From assembly GCF_024323335.1 (NCBI RefSeq), contig NC_066580.1, forward strand, positions 440,653,351-440,717,350: 64,000 nucleotides of DNA, in the 5' to 3' direction. Positions within the stretch are counted from its first letter, which is position 1; every line of letters begins with the position of its first letter. Origin of the DNA: Lathyrus oleraceus (Eukaryota; Streptophyta; Magnoliopsida; Fabales; Fabaceae). Of this stretch, positions 14,001 through 26,700 are shown one piece after another. Both the position numbers and the translations under genes were made by a program. The notes beneath the pieces were generated by a model. That model made no database searches and had not been told where the DNA came from. It saw only the letters and a program-made list of their open reading frames with translations.

Positions 14001-14487
14001 TTTTGGCCCACTCTGTGAAAAGATGTCCACATCGCGATCATCAATTGCGACCACTGTCAGCGCACTTGTAACATATCTAGACGCGACGAAATACCACTTA
14101 AAGGAATTTTGGAAGTAGAAGTCTTCGATGTTTGGGGAATCGATTTTATGGGACCATTCCCATCTTCTTTTGGTAATAAGTATATCCTTATTACGGTCGA
14201 TTACGTATCAAAATGGATTGAGGCCATATCCTCTCCAACAAATGACACATGAGTGGTAATTAGACTCTTTAAGCGTATAATCTTCCCTATATTCGGTGTG
14301 CTGAGACTTGTCATCAGTGATGGTGGCTCTCATTTCATTTCAAGGATTTTTGAAAAGTTATTACTGAAATATGGAGTCCGACGCCGCGTAGCAACACCCT
14401 ATCACCCACAAACGAGTGGGCAAGTAGAGGTCTCGAACCGAGAAATCAAACAAATCTTAGAAAAGATGTTTTCCACCTCTAGGAAAG
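11071..14487 (+). pseudogene. pol: Athila pol remnant: protease, reverse transcriptase, RNase H, integrase N-part
   Basis: Continues in the gag frame, with stops at 11241, 11295, 11541, 12381, 12489, 12780, 14016 and 14250. The protease shows LCDLGSSISLMP (about 11500-11535) and ILGRPFLSTAGAIIDV (about 11715-11765). Reverse transcriptase spans about 12290-12960: VIPKKGGVTIV, YLDGYSGFFQIPIHPDDQ, GLCNAPVTFQR and the catalytic FMDDFSV at about 12789. RNase H (about 13190-13580) shows [32 protein letters not shown] and VDHLSRM. The integrase has a zinc motif near 13925-14075 ([10 protein letters not shown], then CDHCQ), the core aspartates in [10 protein letters not shown] and VISDGGSHF, and [15 protein letters not shown] sequence near 14395. 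The reading frame is cut at 14487 by the Ogre solo LTR and resumes at 19346. Confidence 0.9.
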
Positions 14488-17400
14488 TGTAAGACCCTAA
14501 TTTTGACCCTAAGATCCCTCATGGCGTCATGTTATTGCACAAGTGCATTACCTCAAGGATCATAGCATGTTTGGCTCCTTAACCCTAGGGTTGGGACTTG
14601 TTTGAGTGTTTTGAGACCACCAAGCATGCTTGTATTGTATATTATTGCTTTTATTGTTTCATTACTAACCAAAAGCATAAAAATATGTCACTAACTCTTT
14701 TTGTTTTAAAGCTCAAGTGATCATATGTTCCACAATGCTCCTAGGAGGCTCCTAAGCCCAATAAAATGGCTAGATGAAGATGAGAAAAAGCATGACAATG
14801 GTCCACAAAGCTCCTAATCATCATATACGTCTCCCAAGTATCTCAATTTTCCAATTTGATCAATATAACCCAAAGGGCTTGAAGACTGTTTCCCAAGGAA
14901 ACCCTAATTTCACTACGCTTTGACTATGCCTTGCCCATGAAGCAATCTCAACCTCTGATCAAATTTAGTCAAGATAAGTTCTTTAATTTATCATTTTATG
15001 CATATATGAGCCTATTTTAGGCCCCTCAATCATTTATTAATCAAGAATTGGAAGTTTGGCCTTGAAAAGTTGACCAGTCAAGTCATCTGACTAAGCAGAG
15101 GATCAATGAGATATAACTTTTGATGTGTTTGTCAAATGAAGATGAACCCAAGATAAAAAATGTTCCTAAGAACCATATGAAAAACTTTCATGTTCATCAA
15201 AAATCCATTTTAAACTTGGAAGGTCATCATTCATTTTCAAAACATTATAGGTCATTTTGACTGAAACCCTAATTTTGGGTTAATTTACCAAGGGCATAAC
15301 TTCCTTATTTTTTATTATTTTGAGGTGAGACCAAATGCATTGGAAATATTAAGATGTCTAACTTAAATGTTATGTTGTACAAAATTTCATAATCCTAAAA
15401 GAAATACATGTGATAATGCAAAAGATTATAGGTCATCTTGGACCTAATTCATTCAATTTGAAAAAGTACCCAACTTCAAATGCCCATAACTTTGTCATAG
15501 AAAATCCAAATGATGCAAAATTTGAGTCTGAATTGACCATATTGAAAGGATCTACAACTTTTATGTTGGAGGGTTTTTCATTTGAATCTTTTATCATGAG
15601 GACATAGGGGTTTGATTAAGCTTGTTTTGGTGAACTTTTTCAAAATGATTTGAACATGTTTTGTACTTGGATTTTCCCAGCCATTTTTCATCAATTTGCA
15701 CATGTCAAATGATTTTTTTCCCAACATGACTTTTTTTCCTTCAAGGGATTTCCAACCATTACTCACATTAGTGTTTTGGATTCACCATTTGGGAGATTCT
15801 AAATTATTTTCATTTATGTGCATTTTTATGTTATAACTTGGTATGCAAGCTATTTCAGTCCAATGCACACGACCAATTGCCCTTCACTTGATCTCAACAA
15901 GCTTCTGCATTCATCATTGGGCCTTCCACACGCTTACACAGGCCCATGCAATTCAAATTCCATTTACCATGCACATGAACAAAGCATGATCAGTTGATGC
16001 ATTCAGTTATAAATAGAGGTTTCCTCTCATTCATTTGCTAACCTTTTGGAGATCCCAAGTGCTGCAGAAGTAAAACCATAGCCATTACTAAAGGAATTAA
16101 TCACTTTACTTTAAGTTTTCGAGCTTGAAATTCAGCATAATTAGCTGAGTTTTAAAGCCAAATTCCTTAGCCTATCACTTCCATTACATTCATAGATCAA
16201 AGAGGAGAAAGGATCTTGGAGGATTCGTGGCCAGAAGTTCATCAATTCAAAGGTTTATTCTCAAACTTTTTGGATCTAAATCTCTTAATTCAATGTAGTT
16301 TGCTTGTGTTTCTGTGGTTTTTTGAAGTCCTCATACTTGAGGCAAGCCATTGGTGCTTTCAATTCTTCATTTCATGAGCAATCAGTATGAACACCATGAT
16401 TTTCTCCTTCACATTTTTCTCAATATAGGAAGAGTGAGGGAGATCCATTGGTACAGTGGTGATCTCCATCACACTAGCTTCATTTCCATGGCCTTGTTTT
16501 TAATTTTCATTAAGATTTTATTTTCTACAACTGGTGGCCAAAATTTGTTTCTTCGCCGGAGAAGATGGTGGTTTCCACCACCACTACCACGTGTGTCACT
16601 TCCTGGCCATTGGATCTCCTTGCCACGATCTAATCTCACACGTCCGTTTCAATTACTTCATTTAACGCATGTTGTTGCGCGTTTGACTCAAGCCCAACGT
16701 GTGTCCTCGGATATGGACCATCCATAAGCGCCACGTCAATTAATGAAACGCATCGTGTGGCTCTGGCTTTTTCGCTTATTTTTATTTTCTTTTATCTTTT
16801 GTTAATTCATTTCATTTTTAAAAATTCATTAAAAATTCATTTGAAGTCAGAAAAATATGAGACCAATTCCAAAAAATTTCTTGAAAAATATAGTTTCATA
16901 TTATGATTTTTAATTATTTTTGTGACTTCATTTGATATTTTTCATGGATTATTTGATTTTTAATGGTTTTAATTCATTTAAAAATTCTTTCTGACTTTTA
17001 AAAAATCCAAAAATATTTTCATAGCATCTATGGATCATGAAAAGTCAATGAAAAATAGTCTCAACAATTTCTTATTTGTTTTGAGATGATTTGAGATTTT
17101 AATTCATATTATGCTATTTTTGATTGTTTTTTAATTGATTTTAATTACTTTCTGATTTCAAAAATTTGTGAGAAAATTAGTCAAAGCTTGTTTGACCATG
17201 TTGAACCTATGAGAATTTAATTGGACTTTTTGAAGTTGCTTTGAATTGAATTTGAGGTTCAACCTTATTTGTTTATTTTTATTTGTATTTTATTTTAATT
17301 CAAAAAATACCAAAAAAATATCATTGACTCTTTGACTTGTTACCTTCATTTCTCTTCTATATGGTGTTGATTAAGGTTGATTTGAATCGACTTTGATCAA

Positions 17401-19340
17401 TTGAGATTGGTTGTTGTTTTCTTATCCCCCCCCCCTTCATCTTCATCCCTTTCTTTCCATCAATGACCAATGAGTTAAAGTCTTGTGGTTGGTCTTGACA
17501 AGTGAGAAGCTTAACCTTCTTTGATCCAAACCAAACTCAACTTGATCAATGATCAAGTGAGTTATTTTGTGTCCAAGATAGGTTGCTTCTTGGTCAAGCA
17601 AATAAGCTAAAGTCAATACAAGGTCCTTCCCCTTTTGTTTGGCATGGCAAGTTTATGGAGCTTGGCTTACTAGTCATGATCTCTAACTTATGTTCTTTGC
17701 CTATATTTTTATTGACCGGTCTCAGATAGGTGTGACTACTATATTAGTCCACTTACGATTGCTCAACATAGTGCTACATTGTCTTATGAGAAGCTAACAT
17801 AACCTTACTAACTACTAACTTTAATTTGAGCTTTTAATTTCTTGCCATTTACTTTTAATGTCATTTATTTCTTGCTCATTATTCATATTGATTTTCATCT
17901 TTGCTCACTTGAGCACATACTTTATGTTTATGTCATTTTTATTTTGCTCATTTGAGCCCATTATTATATATAAATATATTGCTATTTTGTGTTGTTTATG
18001 TTTGTTTTGATGTGAACGAAATGCAAAAGGAGAAAGGACTTAGAATTAGGATTTACCTATGCTTAAAGGAGTTCAAGAGCAACTAGGCCTCATGCCTTTA
18101 GAATGCAAAATTTGTTGAAGAGCAACTAGGCCTCATGCCTTTAGAATGCAAAAATTCAAAGTTGACCTCAAAGGACTTCTCCTCAAACTTATTCTTTGTC
18201 CATTCCCTTTTTGTGTTGTGAACTTTTTGATGTTTGCTTTTGTGTGATAGGGATCCCATCTTAAGATTGTGAAAAGAGGACCATTGTCATGAGTAGCCAA
18301 GTTAAGAGCCAAACCAAATGGAGATCCTAGGAGCTTGAATTCTATATATTGATTGCTTGTTTGTGTTCTAAATCCAAAGGAAAGGAGCATCTTGAGTCAT
18401 CTCTATGATTCCAAGAAAAGGAACTCCAAGGGTTTTCAATCCCCTCTTATCTTTGTATGCTTTAGGAATAGCCCCTCTCTTCTTCTCCCCACTCTAACCA
18501 AGCTAAAAATCATTTTCAAAACTTTGACTTTGTTTCAAATTAGAAACCTAGGCCTTAAGCCTTTGACTTTTCAAAACCATTTTCATAAATACTCATTGTG
18601 AATAAACTTTAATCCCACTTTGACTTCATTTTTGTAAATAGCTTTAACTTGTAAATATAACCCATTTCAAGTTTTTTTGTGGTTCCAATGGCCACTTGTT
18701 AAAACCTTTTCAAAACATTAGTCGTAGGTTTGAGTTATCATAGTGGTTGATGTAAATCTCACCTCATCCTTAGTGTTGGATTATAAGCCTTTCATGCTTA
18801 TTATAGGGTTAACCCCTCACTAGCATGTTGAAGCCTTCCTCACATGGTGGATTGTTGGTTTAGGTTGAGCTTTCTCCCTTTGATAACAAAAGACCTTAAG
18901 GCTTTTGATTAAAATCAATTCACCAATCTTTTGAGATTTTTACCCCGAACTACGAGGTTTTGATCCTCCTTTGTGATGGTACGTAGGCAATGGGTTCATC
19001 CATTCAAACAACAAAATTTGTAAATATAATTATTTTCTCATCCCTCCAATCTTTTGCACAAATCTTTTCATAAATACCAACCTACAACACATATTTGCAA
19101 AAAGGGTTCCCTTAGAGTACTAAGGATGTTTTGGATGCATAAAACCTTCCCATTCCATAACCAACCCCCTTACCCAGATCTCTGACATTTTATTAGTTTT
19201 TTATTTGAAAAACTTCTTACTTGGCTTTTGCTCGCTTTTTAGCCTTTCCTTTGGACAAATAAAAGTGCGGTGGCGACTCGAATTGTATGTTGACTTTTGG
19301 TTTAGTCAATAAACCTAAAGGTAACGAAAACCCCACTACA
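14488..19340 (+). mobile_element. Solo LTR of an Ogre retrotransposon, 4853 bp
   Basis: Begins TGTAAGACCCTAATTTTGAC and ends CCCCACTACA. It is flanked on both sides by gaaag (14483-14487 and 19341-19345), a perfect 5-bp target duplication. Removing the LTR and one duplication restores the integrase frame of the Athila host. It resembles the reverse-oriented LTR at 34952-39646, including the TTTTGACCCTAAGATCCCTC start and the AAAAGTGCGGTGGCGACTC block near its end. LTRs of this size are known from Ogre elements in Fabeae (family knowledge). A solo LTR arises by recombination between the two LTRs with loss of the interior. There is no coding content. The interior is AT-rich with a run of ten C at 17426-17435. 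Confidence 0.88.
16008..16016 (+). promoter_or_regulatory. TATA box in the Ogre solo LTR
   Basis: TATAAATAG, about 1.5 kb into the LTR. The reverse-oriented Ogre LTR has TATAAATAA at the matching place (38174-38182, minus strand), so the signal is conserved between the two. Confidence 0.5.
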
Positions 19341-19345
19341 GAAAG

Positions 19346-19845
19346 ATTGTTCCTCAAAATTACACGAAGCCCTGTGGGCATATAGGACACCTTACAGGAC
19401 CCCAATAGGAACCACACCTTTTAAGATAGTTTATGGAAAATCATGTCATTTGCTGATAGAATTAGAACATAAATCATAGTAGGCCATTAAGACCCTTAAT
19501 CTCAATTATACTGTCGTAGGTGAAAAAAGAATATTAGATGTCCATGAACTAGAAGAACTTAGACTAGATGCATATGAGAATGCCCGGGTCTATAAAGAAA
19601 GAACTAAGAAATGGCACGACAATCGCATATCAAGGAAAGAGTTTAAGGAAGGTGACAAAGTACTTTTGTTTAACTCCCTCCTCAGACTCTTTCCCGGAAA
19701 ACTTCATTCTAGGTTGTCCGGTCCCTTCGAAATTACCAACGTCTTTCCAAATGGAGCGATAGAGATAAAAGGAAAAAACGAGCGAACCATTTACAGTAAA
19801 AGGCCAGCGTTTGAAACATTACCACAACATTGACAACAATGATTT
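19346..19845 (+). pseudogene. pol: Athila integrase C-terminal part
   Basis: Continuation of the integrase after the solo LTR: SSKLHEALW first, then PIGTTPFKIVYGKSCHL (about 19402-19450), KEFKEGDKVLLFNS and the LHSRLSGPFEI block. It ends near FETLPQH with a stop at about 19832. Small frame changes and stops are present near 19385 and 19475. This is the last part of pol and binds DNA non-specifically in gypsy integrases. Confidence 0.8.
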
Positions 19846-20135
19846 CATCGCGAATCTAAAGCTTGCAGAGTTGCCTGCTCATTCACAAGAATAACATCTA
19901 TTTTATTTCTGTCGAGCTTACGACAATAAACAAAGCGCTTGGTGGGAGACAACCTACACTCTATTTTTAACTTTTAATTCAATTATCTAAATTTCTGATT
20001 ATTACTACTGCTTATTTTTCATTCTTTCTTTCTTTCTTATTTTTCATAAAGTCAATCGGTATCTTTCTTTATTATTGACCATTACTAACTTAATGTTGTT
20101 ATCTACTTGATTTTATGTTGCTACTGACCATCATA
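19846..20135 (+). other. Non-coding spacer after Athila pol
   Basis: AT-rich spacer with GCTTGGTGGGAGACAACC at about 19938, a block typical of the region following pol in Athila elements. No ORF. Confidence 0.5.
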
Positions 20136-21346
20136 ATGCAACAAGTAGATTACATGGATATAGTCTTCAGAGGCAGAGCTCAAAGAGACGTTTTGAGGCT
20201 CTAGCTCAAAGAGAAATGACACTAACCTTATACCCAGATGGATGCACTATGACCAAATTAGGTATAAGAGACAGTGTTATGTTCCTAATTAACCAACTAG
20301 GTTGGGACACCTTTGCTATCAAAAGAAAATTTAGTTCCTATAGTAGGTTGACTTTAGAATTCCTAAGCTCCCTAGTTTACCTGCAAAACCATGGTATGGG
20401 ATTTAACTAAGGCCTTATCACCTTTAGGTTTTTCGATAATGACTACCGCTACACCCATAGAGAAATAGCTGAACTCCTAGGATGCCCTAATGGTCCTGAT
20501 ACATTTACCATTACCCAGGAAGACAGACTTATAGACCTTGAATTAGATCACTTTTGGGGTAGCATCACAGGAAACGACCATCCCGAGCCGGATCTTATGC
20601 ATTCTTAGGACATCCATAACCCTACCATTTGTTACTTTCATAAGATCCTAGCTCATACCTTCTTTAGAAAGGAGCAGAACATAACCTTCATGTCCAAAGA
20701 CAAACTCTTTATAATGTATTGTGCATCACAGACCCGACCTGTTAACGCCGCTACACTCATGATAGTTAATTTGGACCGTATAGCATAGGATAACCATGGA
20801 CCAGTCTTAGTGGGAGGCTTAGTGACAATGATAGCAAATGCCATCGGACTTAGACAAACACTTATCAGGCTCAACCCTTTAGGTGGGATACGACCAATGA
20901 ATATCGGATTTTGTTTCAACACCGGTATCATTAGGAACCTAGGTCTGGATGTGTTTGAATTTCTAATTAACCGCCAAGTAGTACACCTGTTTACCCTGCC
21001 AGACCATAGGACGAGTGTACATGATAGGAACAACTGGCTCTATGATTTAGATGGACCACCAGATGCACCACCTTCTCCTCCAGAGACACCCCAAATCTAC
21101 AACCATTTTGACACTTTTCTCTCTGACACTGAATCACACGCCTCAGTTATACCTGTTGCATCTCTCACCGATCATGTTGCTGCCATCGTAGTTGTTTAGA
21201 CAGACATCGCCAAACTGAGAGGCGAGCTGAGCACCCTGTGCGTGGAATTCCAAGGCTTTATGGATGTAGTGACAGAGAACCTGAATCACATTTACCAGCA
21301 CTTCTACTCATTTGCCCCTCTTACCAGCAGCCGACGTAATGACTAA
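20136..21346 (+). pseudogene. Athila env-position ORF, copy 1
   Basis: Starts at ATG 20136 (MQQVDYMDIVFRG). It shifts frame near 20200 and continues in one frame to TAA at 21344, with stops at about 20408, 20608, 20785 and 21197. Visible blocks are LGIRDSVMFLINQLGW, SRLTLEFLSSLVYL, ITFRFFDNDYRYTHREIAELLG (long blocks abbreviated here), a long middle region and a proline-rich acidic stretch (DGPPDAPPSPPETPQ). A short heptad-like tail follows. The EFLSS...FRFF...EI..LLG pattern resembles the Arabidopsis ATHILA ORF-1 family, a protein of unknown function at the place of env. I see no signal peptide or clear membrane segment. Copy 2 is at 29750. Confidence 0.65.
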
Positions 21347-21976
21347 TTTATTTGAATATTACCGATTTACTGACATTTATTTTATTTTCTTGTTTGGAAT
21401 TTTATTGTTGTTTTAACACATTGGGAATTTATTTATCTACTTCATTTCTTTTTATTCCAGTATATGAATTATATCATCTTTTTCTGTTTACCTCATTCTT
21501 TTATTTTTCAATTTTGCGTTTTAATGTCATTTTACCATATCTTGTTTCTCATTCCTACCTATGTATTATGTTGGTTTTATTCTACCTAACTATACAACCA
21601 CTATTTAATATCGGTCAATTAAAATTAAAATGGAAATTTGTGGTAAAAATCATAAAAAGGTCCACACATGGGAACAAACCACACTGCATGTGGCGCCTGC
21701 AACACACAGGTTGTGGTGCTCATGTGAAGACTGTGGAACCCCCCACAAGTCCCTAGTGGCGCCCACCACAAGCATAAAAAGTGGCTCCAGCCACTACATT
21801 ACCGTTCACACACATTATGTTGTACTAATGTCACATGATCACTTTTCAATGCCATGTCCCTTGCATGCTGGACACTCCATAAAAGCTCTTCAACCACTCT
21901 CACATCCTTTGACCACGACATTGAAGACCTTAAATAAAATTTATTTCATTCATCAATTCCCAACCACAACCATCTC
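21347..21976 (+). other. Spacer between the two env-position ORFs
   Basis: An AT-rich half (21347-21640) is followed by a segment with GTGGCGCC-type palindromes (about 21690-21800) like those of this element's LTR. A pyrimidine-rich approach to a TATA box follows. ORFs here are short and without recognisable content. It looks like a promoter region for the second ORF. Confidence 0.45.
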
Positions 21977-21984
21977 TATATAAA
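21977..21984 (+). promoter_or_regulatory. Candidate internal promoter (TATA box) of the second Athila ORF
   Basis: TATATAAA in the context CCATCTCTATATAAACCAC. Without the 7.7-kb insertion that begins four bases later, it would lie roughly 80 bases before the ATG at 29762. The sequence between is C-rich and A-rich like a plant 5' leader. This spacing is what a plant core promoter would have. Confidence 0.5.
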
Positions 21985-21988
21985 CCAC

Positions 21989-23740
21989 TGTTAATACCTT
22001 AGGATTGGCATTAATTTTGTAAAACAAATAATGTAATCATCTCTGTTGTTTTAATATGTTGGGTTGAAGAAGTTCAACATCTGGACCAACATGTCATGTA
22101 CGATGTCACGACATCATGCCTGTGACATCGCACATGTGTAGAAAACTGAATTAATTAATTCAGTATATATTCTGGGATTAGTGAGGATATTTGGTGAATA
22201 TCCCAACTCCCATGTGGAGGTCTTAAAGACTCAATCAGAAGATATATAGGCTCAAAATAAGGAGATATATATGGAGAGATTTTAGGATTGAAGACCTTGT
22301 TTGTAGCAGAAATTTTCTGCTGTATTTGTAACAGCAAAGAACAAGTTTGCTGCGATTTCTGAAGGCCCAAATCCAGTTGGGTGATTAGGTTATAAATAGC
22401 ATATTGTAACCTAGTTTTTGTAAGCCTCTTAGAATGAATTTTTAGGGGTGTGTGTGAGGTAAACCTCCCAATCTGTGGGAAGGTTACCATGTGTTTCTCA
22501 ATGGTCAAAGCTGAGAGTATTTGTAACTCAAAGCCTGTAGGCAAGAGTGATTTTGTTCTTGAATGAAGCTGTGAAGCAAGTTCAAGGTGTGTTAACATTA
22601 CATTGTATTTGTAGTGATAGGAATGGAAACTGGAGGTTTCTATCTAGGTGTTCCTAGGTATAGATTGCATTGGGTAGGGATTAAGTGAACAGTTGTAAAC
22701 GGGGGAGTTTAACTCTGAATTAATACTGCTGATAGTGGATCTTCTTCCTGGCTTGGTAGCCCCCAGATGTAGGTCATGTTGGACCGAACTGGGTAAACAA
22801 TTCTCTTTGTTTGTTTTCCTTCTGCATGTTATAGTCCTGTCTGCCATAACTTAGGTTGTATTGCAGTCTGCTAACCAAGATGATAACATACCTGGTACAT
22901 GTCCTTCTGTGTGAATGTCAATCAGAATGTTTTAACATTCATCACTGACCGCAGATACTGAACTTTAGGCATGGTGATCTCAGTTCAGTATTTAAGTAAG
23001 TCTGATCCTCAAAAGGATAACAGACCTGGCCAAAGGATCATAGTGAAACTGTCAAACTGGATGTCTTGACAGTTGTTCATGTAGGCTGATACTGGAGTAG
23101 AGACTGGTTAGTCTTGTACAGTATAGCAAAGTCAGCACAGTCAGGTTTCAAGAACATAACAGAATCAGCATGAGGAATATGTTCTAGATGTCAACCTGAA
23201 TGTTGTAACATTCACACTTGACTGCTTGGGCTAAATTGTAGGATAATTAGTTTTTCTGTTTCAGTATTTTTCTCAGGCTAATTTAAGGAATCCAACAGCT
23301 GAGCTAAAATTCAGGAAAATAACAACTAACCTACAATTAATGAAACTAACGACTAGCACATTTGTCAGCTCCCTAATGTGTGGAAATTAGGTTACCTTGT
23401 TTGACTTGTAGGTTAGGATACACCAGTACTAAGCCAACAAATTGAAATACAGTAACAGGTGATGTGCAATTCAATATTGATATATCATGCTGATAACTGT
23501 CCAAACACAACAGGAGTAAGTATGGTGTTTGATCTCTGTTGTGTCTCTGTACTAGAAGGACAGAACTAAATGTTCTTTCATTCTAAGGTAATACAATAGC
23601 AGAAGTTGTGACTACTGTGAAAGCGTGCTTGAGTACAGGGTTTTAATTTGTATAACTGTCTTGCTGTATTAGTTACAATGTTGGATCAGATGTCATGACT
23701 TTGAGTAGAACATCTGAATTCTGACTACACCAGAATTTCA
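21989..23740 (+). repeat. 5' LTR of the 7.7-kb non-autonomous element
   Basis: Begins TGTTAATACC and ends GAATTTCA. It has a TATA box TATAAATAG at 22391 (28328 in the other copy). Several imperfect inverted motifs of the ATGT..ACAT type occur (near 22098, 22924 and 23193). The 147-codon minus-strand ORF present in both LTRs is a by-product of LTR identity. Confidence 0.92.
22391..22399 (+). promoter_or_regulatory. TATA box of the 7.7-kb element's LTR
   Basis: TATAAATAG, identical in the right LTR at 28328-28336. Confidence 0.5.
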
Positions 23741-23742
23741 AT

Positions 23743-23754
23743 TGGTATCAGAGC
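23743..23754 (+). other. Primer binding site, initiator tRNA-Met (7.7-kb element)
   Basis: TGGTATCAGAGC, two bases inside the left LTR. Confidence 0.85.
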
Positions 23755-26700
23755 AGGCATCCTGTCTGTTTCTGGATGAGATCCATGGGTGATACTTTCT
23801 GGTATCTTGCAAGGAGTTATGTTAGTACTGATGCTGGAACCTGTGAAAGGGTCTGTATTTTCCCTGAATGGTCCCTTGAAGTAGGTGGATGGATTGTTCA
23901 TGACGGGAATGGTGTGTACCTGTCTCTGGAGGTTGGCAATTGGCCTTTGTGTGGGACAGCTGTGCCAGTATTGAATCACATTCAAACTTGGTATGGTCTT
24001 GGAGGCTGATCTGGTGAAGTGCGTGTTCATAGGTTGAGTTGTATTATGATTTCCGCTGCATAATACCTGGCAAAACTCAAACTCTGATGTAGTTTCCCCC
24101 CCCCCCCCCCCATGTGGATGAAAGGCTGCTGTATTCAAGATTTCATCATATTCTACTGAAGATGTCAAAGATACTTGAGTCTCATCAAGTCCACTCTTCT
24201 TGGTAAGAATCACCTGATCACTGATTCTTGTACTCTCCTGGGTAGTGTATATGAAGACCTTGAACACTTTCAAGGAGGGTTTGCTTCAAGGAGGTTAAAC
24301 TAATGTTCTATGTGATGTTAGAACATGTTGGCAGCTACTGGTTGAAGAGCAGATGTGTTTAGGTGTCAAACAAAGGGATACTTTGGTTTGAAACCTACTC
24401 CTGACCTGGAAGAGGAGACATCTGTGTGTGCTAAGTTGACAAGGGTAGGGTCAACTGTGTGTGTGCTCAAGAAGGTCACTTTTAGAAGTATGATCTCTAG
24501 AAGTGGAGCTGGTTGAGATGTGACATTGTGCAATCCCCGCTGTGTGCCTTATTCTTGTAGATTGATCAGGGTTGGATAGTTGTTTCCTGAAGTACTATGG
24601 TGTACTGGAAGACAAGTCCCCTGGATGATAGAAGTCAATAATGGGGTAACCTGACTGCTATTCCATTTAAGGGGATTGGGACCATGAATCTTGTTATTCA
24701 AACACCACGATCAGAAGTGGCAGTTCTTTGAAGGAGTGAGAATATGAAGATTCAGCGGTTAGTTGAGGTAGTATGCTCTGGCAATGCATATCTACTATGG
24801 ACTGGTGTTGTTGTATTTCACTAGTACTTATGGTCAGCTGAAGTCTGATTGGTGTGATTGGAGTATGTATAGGTATAACTCATAGAGTTAGGTGCCACTG
24901 GTAGGGATGGTGTATGTCATGTTGAGACATGTCTGTACAATGCATGGATATTGGTGTGAAGTTTCCATGATTGTTAATTTGAGGGGGAGTTTTGGTTAAC
25001 CTCCTCACATTTGATCAGCCTAGGGTATGGTTGACTGTTGACCTGTGTCACATGGGGTCTGGTGGTTGTGTGACACATTTGCAAGGAAGAATTCATCTCT
25101 CTCATTCCTAAGGGTGAATTTAATCTGGGAAGACTTTCAAAATTGTCAAGGTGCTTGCAAGCAGAAGATGTTGACACAAGAAGAGTACTTTCAAAGTATT
25201 CTTATGGTGGAAGTATCTGAAAGGATAATTGGGAAAGGATTTAAGATCAATGTCTACTTGTGCCAAGTACAAGTGTTTAATTGATTATCCTTGGAGCTCA
25301 AGATAACTGATGTTCTTAAAGATGTTGGAACATCACTTCTTCAAGACCCTGTGCAGAATCACAGGAAGGATAGTTCATTGGCTTATGATCTATCTCTTTG
25401 GTGGCAGCAAAAGCATATGATCTCTGAAAAGGTTTCCTGGCAAGAAACATGTTCAGCCTTGGTATGTACAAGAAGAAGAAGACATCATAGTCTTGATGGT
25501 GGTTACTTGGATCAGTTTATTTCTGATCTAGGTAAGGAAGTGCATTAGCTTATGCACACTATGAAGTTAAGAACAAGTGACAGCTTTCTTAACATCATGG
25601 AAACAGTCTTGCTTTAGGAAGAAGAATCCTTGGTATAGCTGAAGGGTTAGTTGCTAATTGGTCCTTCTGAAGACTCTTGCACCAGAGTGTCTGATGTCTT
25701 TGGAGAAGAAGCAGGAATTCATCAAGGTGTGAGCTTGGATGACTTAACTGCAAACCTGCAGGATGGAGGTTGTTTACTCAAACTTGGTTCCACAATCAAG
25801 TCTATGAGAACATTGAACTCTTGTTTTGTGAAGGGAGGAAGTTCTTTCAAGTGGCAGAAGAAGGAGCCGAATTCAACAGCTAGATGTCAAAACACAATGT
25901 TGTGACATTTGGTTCAACATCAGATTCTTAGTTGGTAAAGTGACACATCAACTTGAGATAGAAGGGTCTACAGGGTTGTAGATTGGATACTTCAAAAAGG
26001 TCGTTCTCGTTGCAGTTCTTGGAGTTGCTGGACATAAATGATGTTACATGTTCATGTCTTAGAAAATCTAAGTTTTGTTCAACATGTAGCTTGAAGTTCA
26101 AGTCTCACTTGGAAGGTCAGAATATCTTTGGGAGAGGTCTGATAAACGTGGAAAGGTCAAAGAATGGCATTTGACTTTTTCATATGAGGATTCATGAAGG
26201 AGGTAATCAACCAGTGGCATTTGGTCTATCTCAGAAGTGAGTTCGAAGAATCAAGATAATCCACATATGGCAGCTGATTATTCTTGAGAAAAGTCTGAGA
26301 CAAATTACTTTTGAGCAGAAAAGTAGTAAGTTGAAGACAAAAGGAGGTGTTTTCTATTCATCTCTTGGAGCTTGTGGTAGGAGTTCTGAGCTATCTATGG
26401 AAGATTATCTCTTGTAATGGGATGAAAATGTATATGTCCCAATTTATGTCTGGGTTCTTCTTGATCAAGCTGGTGACTCAGTGATATCTGAAGACTATCA
26501 GATGGTGTTCCTTGTTATGTTGTGAAGGATGTCCCAGCTGATGTTAGAACATCTTGAGAAGGGGCCTTCTGTTCTGGTTAGAAGAGAGAGTGACACAGAG
26601 TGTGGATGTGGTCAGCCAAGAGGGTTGAACAGAGGGGGTACTCTTGAAGACATGAAGATGCGTCTTATGTTTTCCATTCATCAAGTGGTCTGGATTCTCT

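Noticed and set aside
9549..14487. Stop codons in the Athila gag-pol as proof of cytosine deamination
   Set aside because: Every stop codon is one transition away from a Gln, Trp or Arg codon, so the pattern is expected anyway. Where the original residue can be judged from motifs (for example before VFMDDF, or in the CIDYRK block) some changes need transversions.
14488..19340. Host genes inside the long AT-rich stretches (14.5-19.3 kb and 35-39.6 kb)
   Set aside because: Both stretches have LTR ends and target duplications, resemble each other in opposite orientation and have no ORF above about 130 codons.
20136..21346. The Athila env-position ORFs as true envelope genes
   Set aside because: I see no signal peptide, fusion peptide or convincing membrane anchor in either copy. 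Only the position is env-like.
23725..24273. A 182-codon minus ORF inside the 7.7-kb element as a captured gene
   Set aside because: It begins across the LTR/primer-site border and runs through a 16-base C run that gives a glycine tract. No motif, and the frame probably depends on the exact C count.
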